Positions 1 to 6,883 are shown, counted from the first letter of the stretch. The stretch: 17,831 bases of DNA from Candidatus Pacearchaeota archaeon (GCA_002686195.1 NZAS01000105.1:1-17831), one strand, 5' to 3'. Notes: generated by a model not told the origin, from the sequence alone. Program-made: numbers and translations.

Positions 1-270
1 GATGTTATACAGATTAATATGATTGTTAAGAAGGAAGGTGCTAAGAAGCTTGAGGAGATTTTTAAGAAGGAAGATGCTGGAGAGGAGGGAGGAGAAGAGA
101 AGGCAGAAGAAGGAAAGCCGGAGGCCCAACCTGAAGCCCAGGAACAGCCAAAGCCGGAAGAAAGTAAGGAAGATCCAAAGTCAGAAGAGAAACCTGCTGA
201 AGAAAAAATAGAAGAGAAAAAGGAAGTTCCTAAAGAGGAAGCTAAAGAGCCTGAAAAGAAGGAGGAATAA
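1..270 (+). CDS. rps6e: Ribosomal protein S6e, C-terminal part (5'-truncated by window edge)
   Basis: An open frame runs in from base 1 and ends at TAA 268-270. The first residues, DVIQINMIVKKEG, resemble the conserved C-terminal core of archaeal S6e (the RGN..SEDIVQINxKVV region), a small-subunit ribosomal protein. The ATG at 19 is therefore probably an internal methionine, not the start. About 60 residues of Glu/Lys/Pro-rich low-complexity tail follow, much longer than is usual in archaeal S6e. Context supports the call: S6e lies next to aIF2-gamma in many archaea (for example Methanocaldococcus), and aIF2-gamma is found here at 877. The tail shares a 17-base identical stretch with the tail of S24e at 8859-8875. 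The S6e identity rests on a short conserved stretch plus synteny and is from memory, not from a database search. Confidence 0.7.
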   Translation, partial: DVIQINMIVKKEGAKKLEEIFKKEDAGEEGGEEKAEEGKPEAQPEAQEQPKPEESKEDPKSEEKPAEEKIEEKKEVPKEEAKEPEKKEE

Positions 271-271
271 A

Positions 272-556
272 ATGGGAATTCTAAATATAATTAGGAAGCA
301 TAAATCTAAATTATATATTGCAGCTTTAGTTGCTTTACCTACTGTTGGTTCTGCAGCTCAGGGTCATGGGGATCGAGTGATAGATTATCTCTTTGGCGAT
401 ACTGAAGTAAAAGAAGTTCAACCACAGAATCCCCGATTACAAAGACATGTTCCAATGCCTAGTGAAATTCCTGAAAATGGGAAAATTCCAAATGGATTGA
501 GAAGATCTCCACGAGAAGAACTTGAATTGCTTGAAAATAGATATAGAGTTGTTTAA
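272..556 (+). CDS. Small secreted protein of unknown function, signal peptide
   Basis: This 94-residue ORF starts one base after the S6e stop, with an AGGAGG-like Shine-Dalgarno inside the S6e tail, so it is probably co-transcribed and translated with S6e. The N-terminus has a basic n-region (RKHKSK), a hydrophobic core (LYIAALVALPTVGSAA) and small residues that suit signal-peptidase cleavage near GSAA|QG. The mature part is about 60 residues, charged and proline-rich, ending in a short amphipathic Glu/Leu/Arg stretch (EELELLENRY). No known domain is recognised. A secreted protein directly behind a ribosomal protein gene is an odd context. The next gene has the same layout (hydrophobic N-terminus, charged middle, EELE-type end), so the two may be distant relatives; that is inference. 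Confidence 0.6.
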   Translation: MGILNIIRKHKSKLYIAALVALPTVGSAAQGHGDRVIDYLFGDTEVKEVQPQNPRLQRHVPMPSEIPENGKIPNGLRRSPREELELLENRYRVV

Positions 557-563
557 CAATAGT

Positions 564-572
564 CTTTAAATA
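564..572 (+). promoter_or_regulatory. TATA box for the gene at 594
   Basis: CTTTAAATA is centred about 26 bases before ATG 594, the archaeal TATA distance for a leaderless transcript. Confidence 0.6.
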
Positions 573-593
573 ATATTTATTCTTTAATGTTTT

Positions 594-839
594 ATGGAAG
601 GTGATGTTGGAAGAGGGGGTCGATTTTATTGTGTAGCTCTTCTTACTATGGCATCTCTTTTATCTACTTGCGAGGGCTGTGCTAGATATAATGGGCGTTT
701 GGAAGGTGAAGTTATTGATTCTCCTGTTGAAGAGAGACAACTTGAGACCCCTAGTTATGATAATGGAAGAGAAAGGAAGATGGAGAAACCTGCTTATGAG
801 GAACTTGAAAGACTTAAGAGTTGTACGAATATTTGTTAA
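594..839 (+). CDS. Small putative lipoprotein or secreted Cys-containing protein
   Basis: This 81-residue ORF has its own TATA box at 564-572, which implies a leaderless mRNA starting at ATG 594. The N-terminus holds a hydrophobic stretch (FYCVALLTMASLLSTC) ending in LSTCEGC. It resembles a lipobox with Thr at the -1 position, or a signal peptide followed by a reactive Cys pair. The rest is polar, rich in Glu, Arg and Pro, with a C-terminal YEELERLK segment and a terminal CTNIC motif. The Cys pairs at both ends of the mature part would allow a disulphide outside the cell. No homologue is recognised. It sits between the S6e and aIF2-gamma genes, which are usually adjacent, so it and its upstream neighbour look like lineage-specific insertions. 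Confidence 0.5.
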   Translation: MEGDVGRGGRFYCVALLTMASLLSTCEGCARYNGRLEGEVIDSPVEERQLETPSYDNGRERKMEKPAYEELERLKSCTNIC

Positions 840-846
840 CCACAGC

Positions 847-855
847 CTTTAAAAA
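847..855 (+). promoter_or_regulatory. TATA box for aIF2-gamma
   Basis: CTTTAAAAA is centred about 26 bases before ATG 877, so the aIF2-gamma transcript is likely leaderless. Confidence 0.65.
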
Positions 856-876
856 GTAATTTCTTTAAGTAATTTT

Positions 877-2058
877 ATGGCAGAAGTTGAAGAGATAAAT
901 ATTGGAATTGTAGGTCATATCGACCATGGGAAAACCACGCTGTTGCAGCAACTTAGTGGTAAGTGGGCTTCTCAGCATAGTGAGGAGCTTAAGAGGGGGA
1001 TTTCCATTAAGTTGGGATATGCAGATGCTACTATCTATGAGGATTCTAAGGGTTTTAATATTGAGAAGAAAGGGAAGGCTGTTAGAAAGGTAAGTTTTGT
1101 TGATGCGCCTGGGCACGAGATGTTAATGGCGACTATGCTTTCTGGGGCTGCTATGATTGATGCTGCGATTTTGGTTGTGGCTGCAAATGAAGGGATTAAG
1201 CCGCAGACAAGAGAGCACTTGATGGCATTGCAGGCGAAGGGGATTAAAGAATTGATTGTTGTTCAAAATAAGATTGATCTTGTTGATAAGAAAGAAGCTG
1301 AGAAAAATTATAAAGATATTCAAGAGTGTTTGTCTAATGGATATGGGAAATCCAAGATAATTCCTGTGAGTGCGCAGCAAGGTGTTAATGTGGAATCTGT
1401 TTTGGAAGCTATTGTTGAATTTAAAATTCCTGCGCGTGATTTGAAGGGGGAACCAAGGTTTGTTGTTGCTAGGAGTTTTGATATTAATAAGCCCGGGACT
1501 TTGCCTGCGAATTTGAAAGGGGCTGTTTTGGGAGGTACATTAAAGCAAGGAGTTTTGAAAACGGGGGATATTATTGAGATTAAGCCTGGACTGATTAAGA
1601 AAGAAGCTAATCAGACTAGATATGAAACTGTTAAGACGAAGATTACTGGATTGTTTAAGGGCTCTGATGAAGTTAAGGAGATAGAGCCTGGCGGAAGTGT
1701 TGGTATTGAAACTGAATTAGACATGGTTCTTGGGAAGAATGATGTTTTAGCTGGGAATGTTGTTTCAACTGAAGGGAAGCTTCCGGATTTAACTGAGAGC
1801 GTGAAGTTGAAGTTTGAATTGTTCCCAGAAGTTTATGGCCTTGGGACTGCTGTGAAAGTTGATCCTGTTAAAGCTTCGGAGACTTTGATGTTAAGTGTTT
1901 GTACTTCTACTACTGGAGGAAATGTTAAGAAGATTAAAGGTGATGAATTGGAAATGAGTTTGAAAGTGCCGGCTGTTGTCTTTAAGGGAGATAATGTTGG
2001 TATTGCTCGGAATGTTGGTGGGCATTGGAGACTCATAGGTTACGGAGAGGTACTATGA
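877..2058 (+). CDS. eif2g: Translation initiation factor aIF2 subunit gamma (GTPase)
   Basis: This 393-residue GTPase delivers initiator Met-tRNA to the small ribosomal subunit as the core of the aIF2 trimer. Visible motifs are G1 GHIDHGKT (residues 13-20), switch I RGISIKLGYAD, G3 DAPGHE (from about 76), G4 NKID (131-134) and a G5 SAQQG motif. The two EF-Tu-like beta-barrel domains follow, with family signatures such as RSFDINKPGT, VDPVKASETLMLSVC and the C-terminal HWRLIGYGEVL. It is about 15-20 residues shorter than typical archaeal orthologues. The gap is between switch I and G3, where most orthologues carry a four-cysteine zinc knuckle; this protein has none there. The last 11 codons occur again 80 bases downstream with only synonymous changes (see findings). 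TGA 2056-2058 overlaps an ATG at 2055. Confidence 0.97.
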   Translation: MAEVEEINIGIVGHIDHGKTTLLQQLSGKWASQHSEELKRGISIKLGYADATIYEDSKGFNIEKKGKAVRKVSFVDAPGHEMLMATMLSGAAMIDAAILVVAANEGIKPQTREHLMALQAKGIKELIVVQNKIDLVDKKEAEKNYKDIQECLSNGYGKSKIIPVSAQQGVNVESVLEAIVEFKIPARDLKGEPRFVVARSFDINKPGTLPANLKGAVLGGTLKQGVLKTGDIIEIKPGLIKKEANQTRYETVKTKITGLFKGSDEVKEIEPGGSVGIETELDMVLGKNDVLAGNVVSTEGKLPDLTESVKLKFELFPEVYGLGTAVKVDPVKASETLMLSVCTSTTGGNVKKIKGDELEMSLKVPAVVFKGDNVGIARNVGGHWRLIGYGEVL

Positions 2059-2144
2059 GTCCCCAGGCCTTCGAAACTAAGAATCATCAAAGTTTCTTCA
2101 GACATTGGAGATTAATTGGGTATGGGGAAGTATTATAATGAGTC
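2023..2144 (+). repeat. Recoded direct duplication of the aIF2-gamma 3' end and the GNAT gene start
   Basis: Copy 1 begins at CATTGGAGA 2023 and copy 2 at CATTGGAGA 2103. Both encode HWRLIGYGEVL then stop, and both run into ATGAGTC. Copy 1 is in frame with aIF2-gamma; copy 2 lies 80 bases later, out of frame and after the stop. Seven of the eleven codons differ, all synonymously. The 2055 ATG opens a 27-codon frame that ends with copy 2 at TAA 2136-2138. The spacer between the copies contains a GAAACT/AGTTTC inverted repeat (12-base loop). Confidence 0.85.
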
Positions 2145-2608
2145 AGGTAGGTTCTCTTTCGAATTTTGGCGGATTGGGCGTTCCAGTTCATGAAACTCGT
2201 TTAATGGATGAATGTTATGGTGCTCCTGGTAATGTTCTTAGGATTTTTGCGGGGAGAATAATGGACGCCTCACAAAGAAGAGTGTTATCTCCTGGTGAGT
2301 TTAATTCTTCTGATAGTGGAAATCTGACTGGAAGCGCGGGGTTTGTGGACGTTTCTTTTAATGAACCTAATTTACCAATTGATTTGGAATTATGCTCTTT
2401 AATTACTGGAATTGGAGTCGAACCTGCTTATCAAAGAAATGGTTTTGGAAGAATGCTCTTAGGAATTGCAGAAACAATTGCAGATTACCATAATATGAGG
2501 CACATTGCGACGACTTTTGTTTTGGATGATAGATTTAGGAGTATGCTGGAAAAGAGAGATTATACTTTTTTTAATTATGGAAGTCAGGCTTTTAAGAGAT
2601 TGCCTTAG
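2138..2608 (+). CDS. GNAT-family N-acetyltransferase
   Basis: The product is 156 residues when started at ATG 2138, and acetylates an unidentified amine using acetyl-CoA. The GNAT core motif A is visible as ITGIGVEPAYQRNGFGRMLL: a beta-strand, then the QRNGFG pyrophosphate-binding loop and its helix. The C-terminal half (FRSMLEKRDYTFFNYGSQAFKRL) fits the last strands of the fold. A TTG in the same frame at 2105 lies inside the duplicated aIF2-gamma end and is not a likely start. In copy 2 of the duplication the TAA of the aIF2-gamma end overlaps this ATG (TAATG). This suggests the ancestral arrangement was aIF2-gamma and this gene translationally coupled. The substrate is not predictable. Confidence 0.8.
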   Translation: MSQVGSLSNFGGLGVPVHETRLMDECYGAPGNVLRIFAGRIMDASQRRVLSPGEFNSSDSGNLTGSAGFVDVSFNEPNLPIDLELCSLITGIGVEPAYQRNGFGRMLLGIAETIADYHNMRHIATTFVLDDRFRSMLEKRDYTFFNYGSQAFKRLP

Positions 2609-2618
2609 TTATAACAAT

Positions 2619-2627
2619 CTTTATATC
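2619..2627 (+). promoter_or_regulatory. TATA box for the helicase-nuclease gene
   Basis: CTTTATATC is centred about 26 bases before ATG 2649, which supports that start codon and a leaderless mRNA. Confidence 0.55.
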
Positions 2628-2648
2628 TTCGTTATTTTATGAAGGGTT

Positions 2649-5600
2649 ATGGATGCAATTTCAAAGACAGAGGGGCCCTGTGTTGTTTTGGCGGGGGCAG
2701 GAACTGGGAAGACATATACTATTGTTGAGAAAATCAAGGAGCTAGTTGATTCTGGGAAATATGATGCAGAGAAAATTGTTTGCATTACTTTTTCAAATGA
2801 GGCTTGTAATAATCTTGTTTTAAGGATTGGGAAGTTGCTTGGACAGGATGTTGCGGAGAAAATTGTGATTAGAACTTTTCATGGTTTTAGTGCTGATTTG
2901 TTGAGGGAGTATGGAGATCGTGTCGGAATAAGTAAGGAATTTAAGATTTTGGATCCTAATGAGGCCAAAGTTGTTTTGCATAGGAATCTTAGAATTCCAG
3001 CAGGGCTTTGTCATAGTTATATTGGTACTATTGGGACTGCTAAAGACTTAGGGATTGCAGTGGAAGAGTTTGAATCTTATCTTACTCGGAAGATGGAGAA
3101 ATATGGTGATGCCGATTTAAGTAAGAAGTTGGAGAATTTGCAGTTTGGTTTGCAGACTTTACATCTTAAAGATGATAAGCAAGGGAAGAGGGATTTAGTT
3201 AATGAGATTAAGACAATTCGGAATTTGATTGCTCTTAAGAAGTTTGTTAGTGCGTGGAAAGCTTATGAGAAACTTAAGGCGAAGGCGAATTATCAAGATT
3301 ATTCTGATTTGAATAATAATTCTTTGAAGTTGTTGGAAAGCCACAGAGAGATTGCTTCTGACTTTGATTATGTGATTGTTGATGAGTTTCAAGATACAAA
3401 TAAGTTGCAGTTGGATTTTTTGATTAAGCTTTGTCCTCATAGGAACATCACAGTCGTTGGGGATTTGAATCAGTCGATATATAGATTTCGTGGGGCGTAT
3501 AGGAAAAATATTAGTTTGTTTAGAGAGGCCTTTGATGTTTCAGACAAGGATGTTTTTAATTTGGATAAGTCTTTTAGAAGTCCTAATAAGATTTTGAAAG
3601 TTGCGCATAAGTTGATTTTGAATAATTATAAAAATAAAGATGAATGCTTTTTTGTTGAGAGCGCTTTTAATCGTGAAGGTGATAAGGTAGAAGTTTTTGA
3701 ACTTAAGGATTCTAGAGAGGAGGCTCGGAAAGTTGTCGAGCTTATTAAGTCTGGAGTTTCGGGCGGGACGCCTGAGGAAGAGATCTGTGTTTTGTTTAGG
3801 AATCATCAGTATGGCCGTGTTATTCGGAAGGCTTTGGAGGAAGCTGGGATTAAATATTGTGCTGTTTCCAAGGCCAGTTTATTGAAGCAAAAATCTGTGA
3901 AAACCGCGAGGGATTATTTGATAATTTTGGACAAGTTGAAAAGGAAAGATAAAGGTGGAGAGCAGGCTTGGTGGGATTTGGTTTATCAATTGGATTTTGC
4001 TCAGGATGATTTGGTTAAGATTGGGCGGTTTATTAAGGATTTCAATAAGAAGGCTGGGGGCGATAGGGGTGGTGCCCACCCTACTCAAACTTCGACTTCT
4101 GATAGTATGGCCCACCCACCCACCCAGGGAAATGTGAAGTCAAAGTTATCGTCCACCCAAGGACAAGCTGAAATTAATTTATCTGTTAAATTATTTAATG
4201 AATTGGCTGGGATGGACCTTTCTGATTCGGGTAAGATGGCATCTAAGATTTTAATTGAGAAGGTGAAGAGGCTTTTGGAGTCTGTTAATAGTCCTCTTGG
4301 TGAGCTTGCTAGGGAGGTTTGTCAGATGGCTGGGAGGGTGAATGAGATTAGGACGAAAGAGGACAAGGAAGCGATGTTGAATTTGAATAAGTTTTATGAG
4401 ATTGCTAAGACGCACGAGGAGTTTTATGACGCTGACCTTGGGAATTTTCTTTATTATCTTGATGTGCTTGAGGACCTTGGGATTGAGATTGAGGCTGCTG
4501 AGTTGGAGGAAGAAGGGGTTCGGCTGATGACTTCGCATGCTACTAAAGGACTTGAGTTTAAGACAGTTATTATTACTAATGTTGCTCAAAGCAGATTTCC
4601 CATGGAGCGTTTTATTCCAAATGGTTTGATTCCTACTGAGCTTTTGCCTGAGGTTAAAGAAGATATTAAAGGTCTTTCGGAAGATGAGGCGGAGGATTTT
4701 GTTTTGAGTTATGAGAAGCATCATCAGATGCTTGAAGAACGGAGATTAGCCTATGTTTCTTTTACAAGGGCTAAGGAGAAATTGGTTTTGACTTTTGCTG
4801 ATAAGTATGGGCATAAGAAGTTTTTCCCTTCTCGTTTTTTGAATGAGATTGAATATAGGTTGAATGATGATATTAAGTTTGAGATGGATAAAGAAGAGAA
4901 GTATGTTGAACCTCAGATAGATATTAAGACAGGGCTTGAGTTTGGTCAGGCTCTGGGATCAGGAAGGTTTGAGGAATTGTTAAGTGAGATTGTTAGTTCT
5001 AATGGGGAGGAAAAGGAGAAAAAGCATACAAGGTTTTCTCCTTCGGCTTTGCTTTTGTTTGATGAGTGCGAGAAGCAGTTTGAGTACAAATATGTTTATA
5101 ATATGCCAGAGAGGAAAACTGCTTCTTGGGAGGCGATGAGGCTTGGTTCGTTTGTGCATGTTGTTTTGGAGCGGGGGGTTTCTTCTGGTTTTTCTAGTGT
5201 GGAGAATTTTTTGGATTTGACTCGGCAATTGAGCATGGAGGAGGAGTGGGAAAGTGTTGAGTTGGAAGATGCGGAGCTTTTAGTTAAGGTTTTCTTTGAG
5301 AGAAATAACAATAAGTTTTCTGCGGAGAGTAAGACTGAGCAAGTTCTTCCTCTTAAGTTGGCCGATATGAATTTTATTGGGTTTGCGGATCGGATTGATT
5401 TTACTAATCATGGGGCCGAGATTGTGGATTATAAAACTGGGAAGAGCGCTGTGAGGCCGAAGAATCGGAATTGGCAACTTGGATTTTATGCTTTGGCTGC
5501 TAAAGAGAAATACGGGAGCGTTAGGAAAGTGACTTTGGATATGTTGAAGCAGGATAAGCCTTTGGAGTTTGAGATAGACGAGAAAGGGAATGCTACTTGT

Positions 5601-5759
5601 TTAAGTTCGGATAGGATGGGTGGATTTAATATTTACGAAGTTGAATCTGAGTTAATACAGGCTGCTCATCGGATTCAAGAGGCTTATAAGAAAGGGTTTA
5701 GGGCTTGCCCTGTTGAGAAAAACTGCGAATTTTGTAATGAATATGTACACGGACTATAG
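2649..5759 (+). CDS. UvrD/Rep-type superfamily 1 helicase fused to a RecB/Cas4-like Fe-S nuclease
   Basis: This 1036-residue protein is probably a DNA-repair or recombination enzyme that unwinds and degrades DNA ends, AddA/AddB style. SF1A motifs in order: I GAGTGKT (residues 16-22), Ia ITFSNEA, II VDEFQDTN (about 245), III GDLNQSIYRFRGA, V LMTSHATKGLEF, VI YVSFTRAKEKL (about 700). The C-terminal PD-(D/E)XK domain shows SFVH, GFADRID, VDYKTGK (about 926) and QLGFYALA. Cys807 with Cys1020, Cys1026 and Cys1029 match the 4Fe-4S staple of AddB and Cas4. Two oddities: the N-terminus starts at MDAISKTEGP and lacks the Q-motif segment, and residues near 470-510 form a Gly/Pro/Thr/Gln low-complexity insert carrying a G-quadruplex-type sequence. 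A stop (TGA 2640-2642) blocks upstream extension in frame. Confidence 0.93.
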   Translation: MDAISKTEGPCVVLAGAGTGKTYTIVEKIKELVDSGKYDAEKIVCITFSNEACNNLVLRIGKLLGQDVAEKIVIRTFHGFSADLLREYGDRVGISKEFKILDPNEAKVVLHRNLRIPAGLCHSYIGTIGTAKDLGIAVEEFESYLTRKMEKYGDADLSKKLENLQFGLQTLHLKDDKQGKRDLVNEIKTIRNLIALKKFVSAWKAYEKLKAKANYQDYSDLNNNSLKLLESHREIASDFDYVIVDEFQDTNKLQLDFLIKLCPHRNITVVGDLNQSIYRFRGAYRKNISLFREAFDVSDKDVFNLDKSFRSPNKILKVAHKLILNNYKNKDECFFVESAFNREGDKVEVFELKDSREEARKVVELIKSGVSGGTPEEEICVLFRNHQYGRVIRKALEEAGIKYCAVSKASLLKQKSVKTARDYLIILDKLKRKDKGGEQAWWDLVYQLDFAQDDLVKIGRFIKDFNKKAGGDRGGAHPTQTSTSDSMAHPPTQGNVKSKLSSTQGQAEINLSVKLFNELAGMDLSDSGKMASKILIEKVKRLLESVNSPLGELAREVCQMAGRVNEIRTKEDKEAMLNLNKFYEIAKTHEEFYDADLGNFLYYLDVLEDLGIEIEAAELEEEGVRLMTSHATKGLEFKTVIITNVAQSRFPMERFIPNGLIPTELLPEVKEDIKGLSEDEAEDFVLSYEKHHQMLEERRLAYVSFTRAKEKLVLTFADKYGHKKFFPSRFLNEIEYRLNDDIKFEMDKEEKYVEPQIDIKTGLEFGQALGSGRFEELLSEIVSSNGEEKEKKHTRFSPSALLLFDECEKQFEYKYVYNMPERKTASWEAMRLGSFVHVVLERGVSSGFSSVENFLDLTRQLSMEEEWESVELEDAELLVKVFFERNNNKFSAESKTEQVLPLKLADMNFIGFADRIDFTNHGAEIVDYKTGKSAVRPKNRNWQLGFYALAAKEKYGSVRKVTLDMLKQDKPLEFEIDEKGNATCLSSDRMGGFNIYEVESELIQAAHRIQEAYKKGFRACPVEKNCEFCNEYVHGL
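4068..4166 (+). repeat. C-rich low-complexity insert with a perfect four-tract C3 motif
   Basis: Within the helicase, CCCACCCACCCACCC lies at 4111-4125, so the minus strand reads as four G3 tracts with one-base loops. Upstream is a GGGTGG-TGC-CCACCC hairpin (about 4068-4082), and downstream TTATCGTCCACCCAAGGACA at 4147-4166. The downstream segment is close to the one following the C3 tracts in scpA (10515-10535). It encodes a His/Pro/Thr/Gln-rich linker between helicase subdomains. Confidence 0.7.
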
Positions 5760-6014
5760 AACATGATGGTCTCTTAGGAATTGTTCGTCTTCGGAAATTA
5801 CGGGGTCGTCTTCTGAAATTTGGACTTCGTAACCTGCTTCTCCTGCTTTTTCAATGAGGTCGATTAGTGGGTCGTCGACGACCATTCTTCCGCGTATTGC
5901 TGAATGATAAGGAGGGTTTGTTTCAAAGCCAACGAGTCTTTTGCCTTGAGGATTTGTTATGGGGTACTTTGATAATGTTAGGACTTTTGTTTGTTCTTCT
6001 GTTGCTGTTGTCAT
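5754..6014 (-). CDS. Conserved-looking small soluble protein, unknown function
   Basis: This is an 86-residue acidic protein on the minus strand whose stop overlaps the helicase stop tail-to-tail by six bases. A TATA-like TTAAAA (plus coordinates 6037-6042) lies about 26 bases upstream of its ATG at 6014, matching the leaderless pattern of neighbouring genes and supporting a real gene. There is no signal peptide or membrane segment. The sequence has Asp/Glu-rich C-terminal stretches (ISEDDPVISEDEQF) and a central VGFETNPPYHSAIRGRMVVDD. No domain is recognised. It diverges from the gene at 6108, so the 6015-6107 interval carries promoters for both strands. Confidence 0.6.
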   Translation of the reverse strand: MTTATEEQTKVLTLSKYPITNPQGKRLVGFETNPPYHSAIRGRMVVDDPLIDLIEKAGEAGYEVQISEDDPVISEDEQFLRDHHVL

Positions 6015-6034
6015 TGTAATATCATGGGATAAGG

Positions 6035-6087
6035 GTTTTTAATTTTTGTTGTGATAATTATATATATAGCACAGTAAACTTTAAAAG
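6035..6087. promoter_or_regulatory. Divergent promoters for the genes starting at 6014 (-) and 6108 (+)
   Basis: The minus-strand TTAAAA is at 6037-6042 and the plus-strand CTTTAAAAG at 6079-6087. Each is centred about 26 bases from its start codon. An AT-rich TATATATA run at 6060-6067 lies between them. Confidence 0.55.
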
Positions 6088-6107
6088 ATGTGTGCTTTAG
6101 GGTTTTT

Positions 6108-6659
6108 ATGGAGAGACCTGTATTGATATATAGGGGGAAGTCGGTGACAGCTCCGACCATTAAGAAGAGGAATGAGGTTGTCTCTAAGTTTTTAGGATAT
6201 ATTACTCCAAATATGGATGAAGTTCAGAGATTCATAGAGAGAGATGAGGCTTTTGTCTTTTCTTTAGATCAGAAGGATAGGCCGAAGGGTAATCTTCATA
6301 TTAATCTTTATGGCTGTATTGATGATGATCTTGATGAACAATATGGTTTTATTAGTTATGATCCGAATCCTGAGGGAGAGGCAGTTTTTATGTTGATTGA
6401 AAGGAATACTTTTCCTGTTTTTGTTGCTTGTTTGGGAAGTGAGCTTTATTATAGTTATTACACATCTAAGAGTGGAGGTAGTAAGTGGGGAATGGATGGA
6501 TTTGATGAGAATGTAGCTGAGAGAGTTAAAATTGAAAGTTTGAAAGAGAAAAGAGATTCTGATACAAGTGAGTGGAAAGGAGAGGAAGTTAGATTTGATG
6601 GTGAGAAAGATTTAACACCTTTGGAGAAGAAATTAGGTATTACTCTTGATGAAGATTAG
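6108..6659 (+). CDS. Hypothetical soluble protein, 183 aa
   Basis: ATG 6108 is chosen over an in-frame GTG at 6090 because the TATA box CTTTAAAAG (6079-6087) lies about 26 bases before 6108, matching the leaderless start used by neighbours. The protein is soluble, with no signal peptide or membrane helices. The N-terminal half mixes aromatic and acidic residues (NLHINLYGCIDDDLDEQYG). The middle is a hydrophobic beta-rich stretch (AVFMLIERNTFPVFVACLG) followed by a Tyr/Ser-rich segment, and the C-terminal third is highly charged, ending LTPLEKKLGITLDED. I recognise no domain and make no functional claim. Codon use matches the neighbouring genes. Confidence 0.65.
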   Translation: MERPVLIYRGKSVTAPTIKKRNEVVSKFLGYITPNMDEVQRFIERDEAFVFSLDQKDRPKGNLHINLYGCIDDDLDEQYGFISYDPNPEGEAVFMLIERNTFPVFVACLGSELYYSYYTSKSGGSKWGMDGFDENVAERVKIESLKEKRDSDTSEWKGEEVRFDGEKDLTPLEKKLGITLDED

Positions 6660-6695
6660 TGAAGGGTTTTTATACTTGTTTTGGTTTTGAAAGGG

Positions 6696-6833
6696 ATGGC
6701 GAATATAAAAGTTGTTTTGATATCTTTGGCGGCTTTGGGGGCGATGGTCTTGACTTTTACTGTTGATTGGATTTTTATTGCTGTGGCTGCCCTGTTGTCT
6801 TTTTGGGGGTGGAGGGAGTTGTTGAAGAAATAG
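6696..6833 (+). CDS. 45-aa two-helix membrane microprotein
   Basis: A short ORF starts at ATG 6696 (MANIKVVLISLAALGAMVLT...) and stops at TAG 6831-6833. It has two hydrophobic segments, roughly residues 4-20 and 23-37, separated by TVD, and a basic C-terminal WREL-LKK tail that should face the cytoplasm. A TATA-like TTTTATAC (6667-6674) is centred about 26 bases upstream, the same geometry as the confident genes nearby, which is the main argument that it is real. Function is unknown. Confidence 0.55.
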   Translation: MANIKVVLISLAALGAMVLTFTVDWIFIAVAALLSFWGWRELLKK

Positions 6834-6834
6834 T

Positions 6835-6883
6835 TTAAAGATTCAAAGCAATCTTTAACTCATTCAGTTCTAAGAGAACTGAA
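6835..6883. terminator. Two tandem perfect hairpins between the 45-aa gene and the next promoter
   Basis: The first hairpin pairs TTAAAGATT (6835-6843) with AATCTTTAA (6850-6858). The second pairs TTCAGTTCT (6863-6871) with AGAACTGAA (6875-6883) around a three-base loop. They may terminate the upstream transcript or insulate the downstream promoter, whose palindrome begins in the second hairpin's 3' arm. Confidence 0.5.

Noticed and set aside
2023..2138. Archaeal protein-gene intron or programmed frameshift at the aIF2-gamma end
   Set aside because: No bulge-helix-bulge site is visible around the 80-base segment, and the in-frame copy already encodes a complete, normal C-terminus, so neither splicing nor frameshifting is needed.
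4251..4724. Long antisense open frame opposite the helicase (157 codons)
   Set aside because: It mirrors the helicase codons, gives a low-complexity Ile/Leu/Asn/Lys-rich product with no motif, and lacks a promoter. The helicase frame carries clear family motifs here.
5000..5759. Cas4 gene of a CRISPR system
   Set aside because: The Fe-S nuclease is the C-terminal domain of the helicase in one continuous frame; no other cas genes are nearby.
6090..6107. GTG start for the 6108 gene
   Set aside because: The TATA box at 6079-6087 is too close to 6090 and correctly spaced for ATG 6108.
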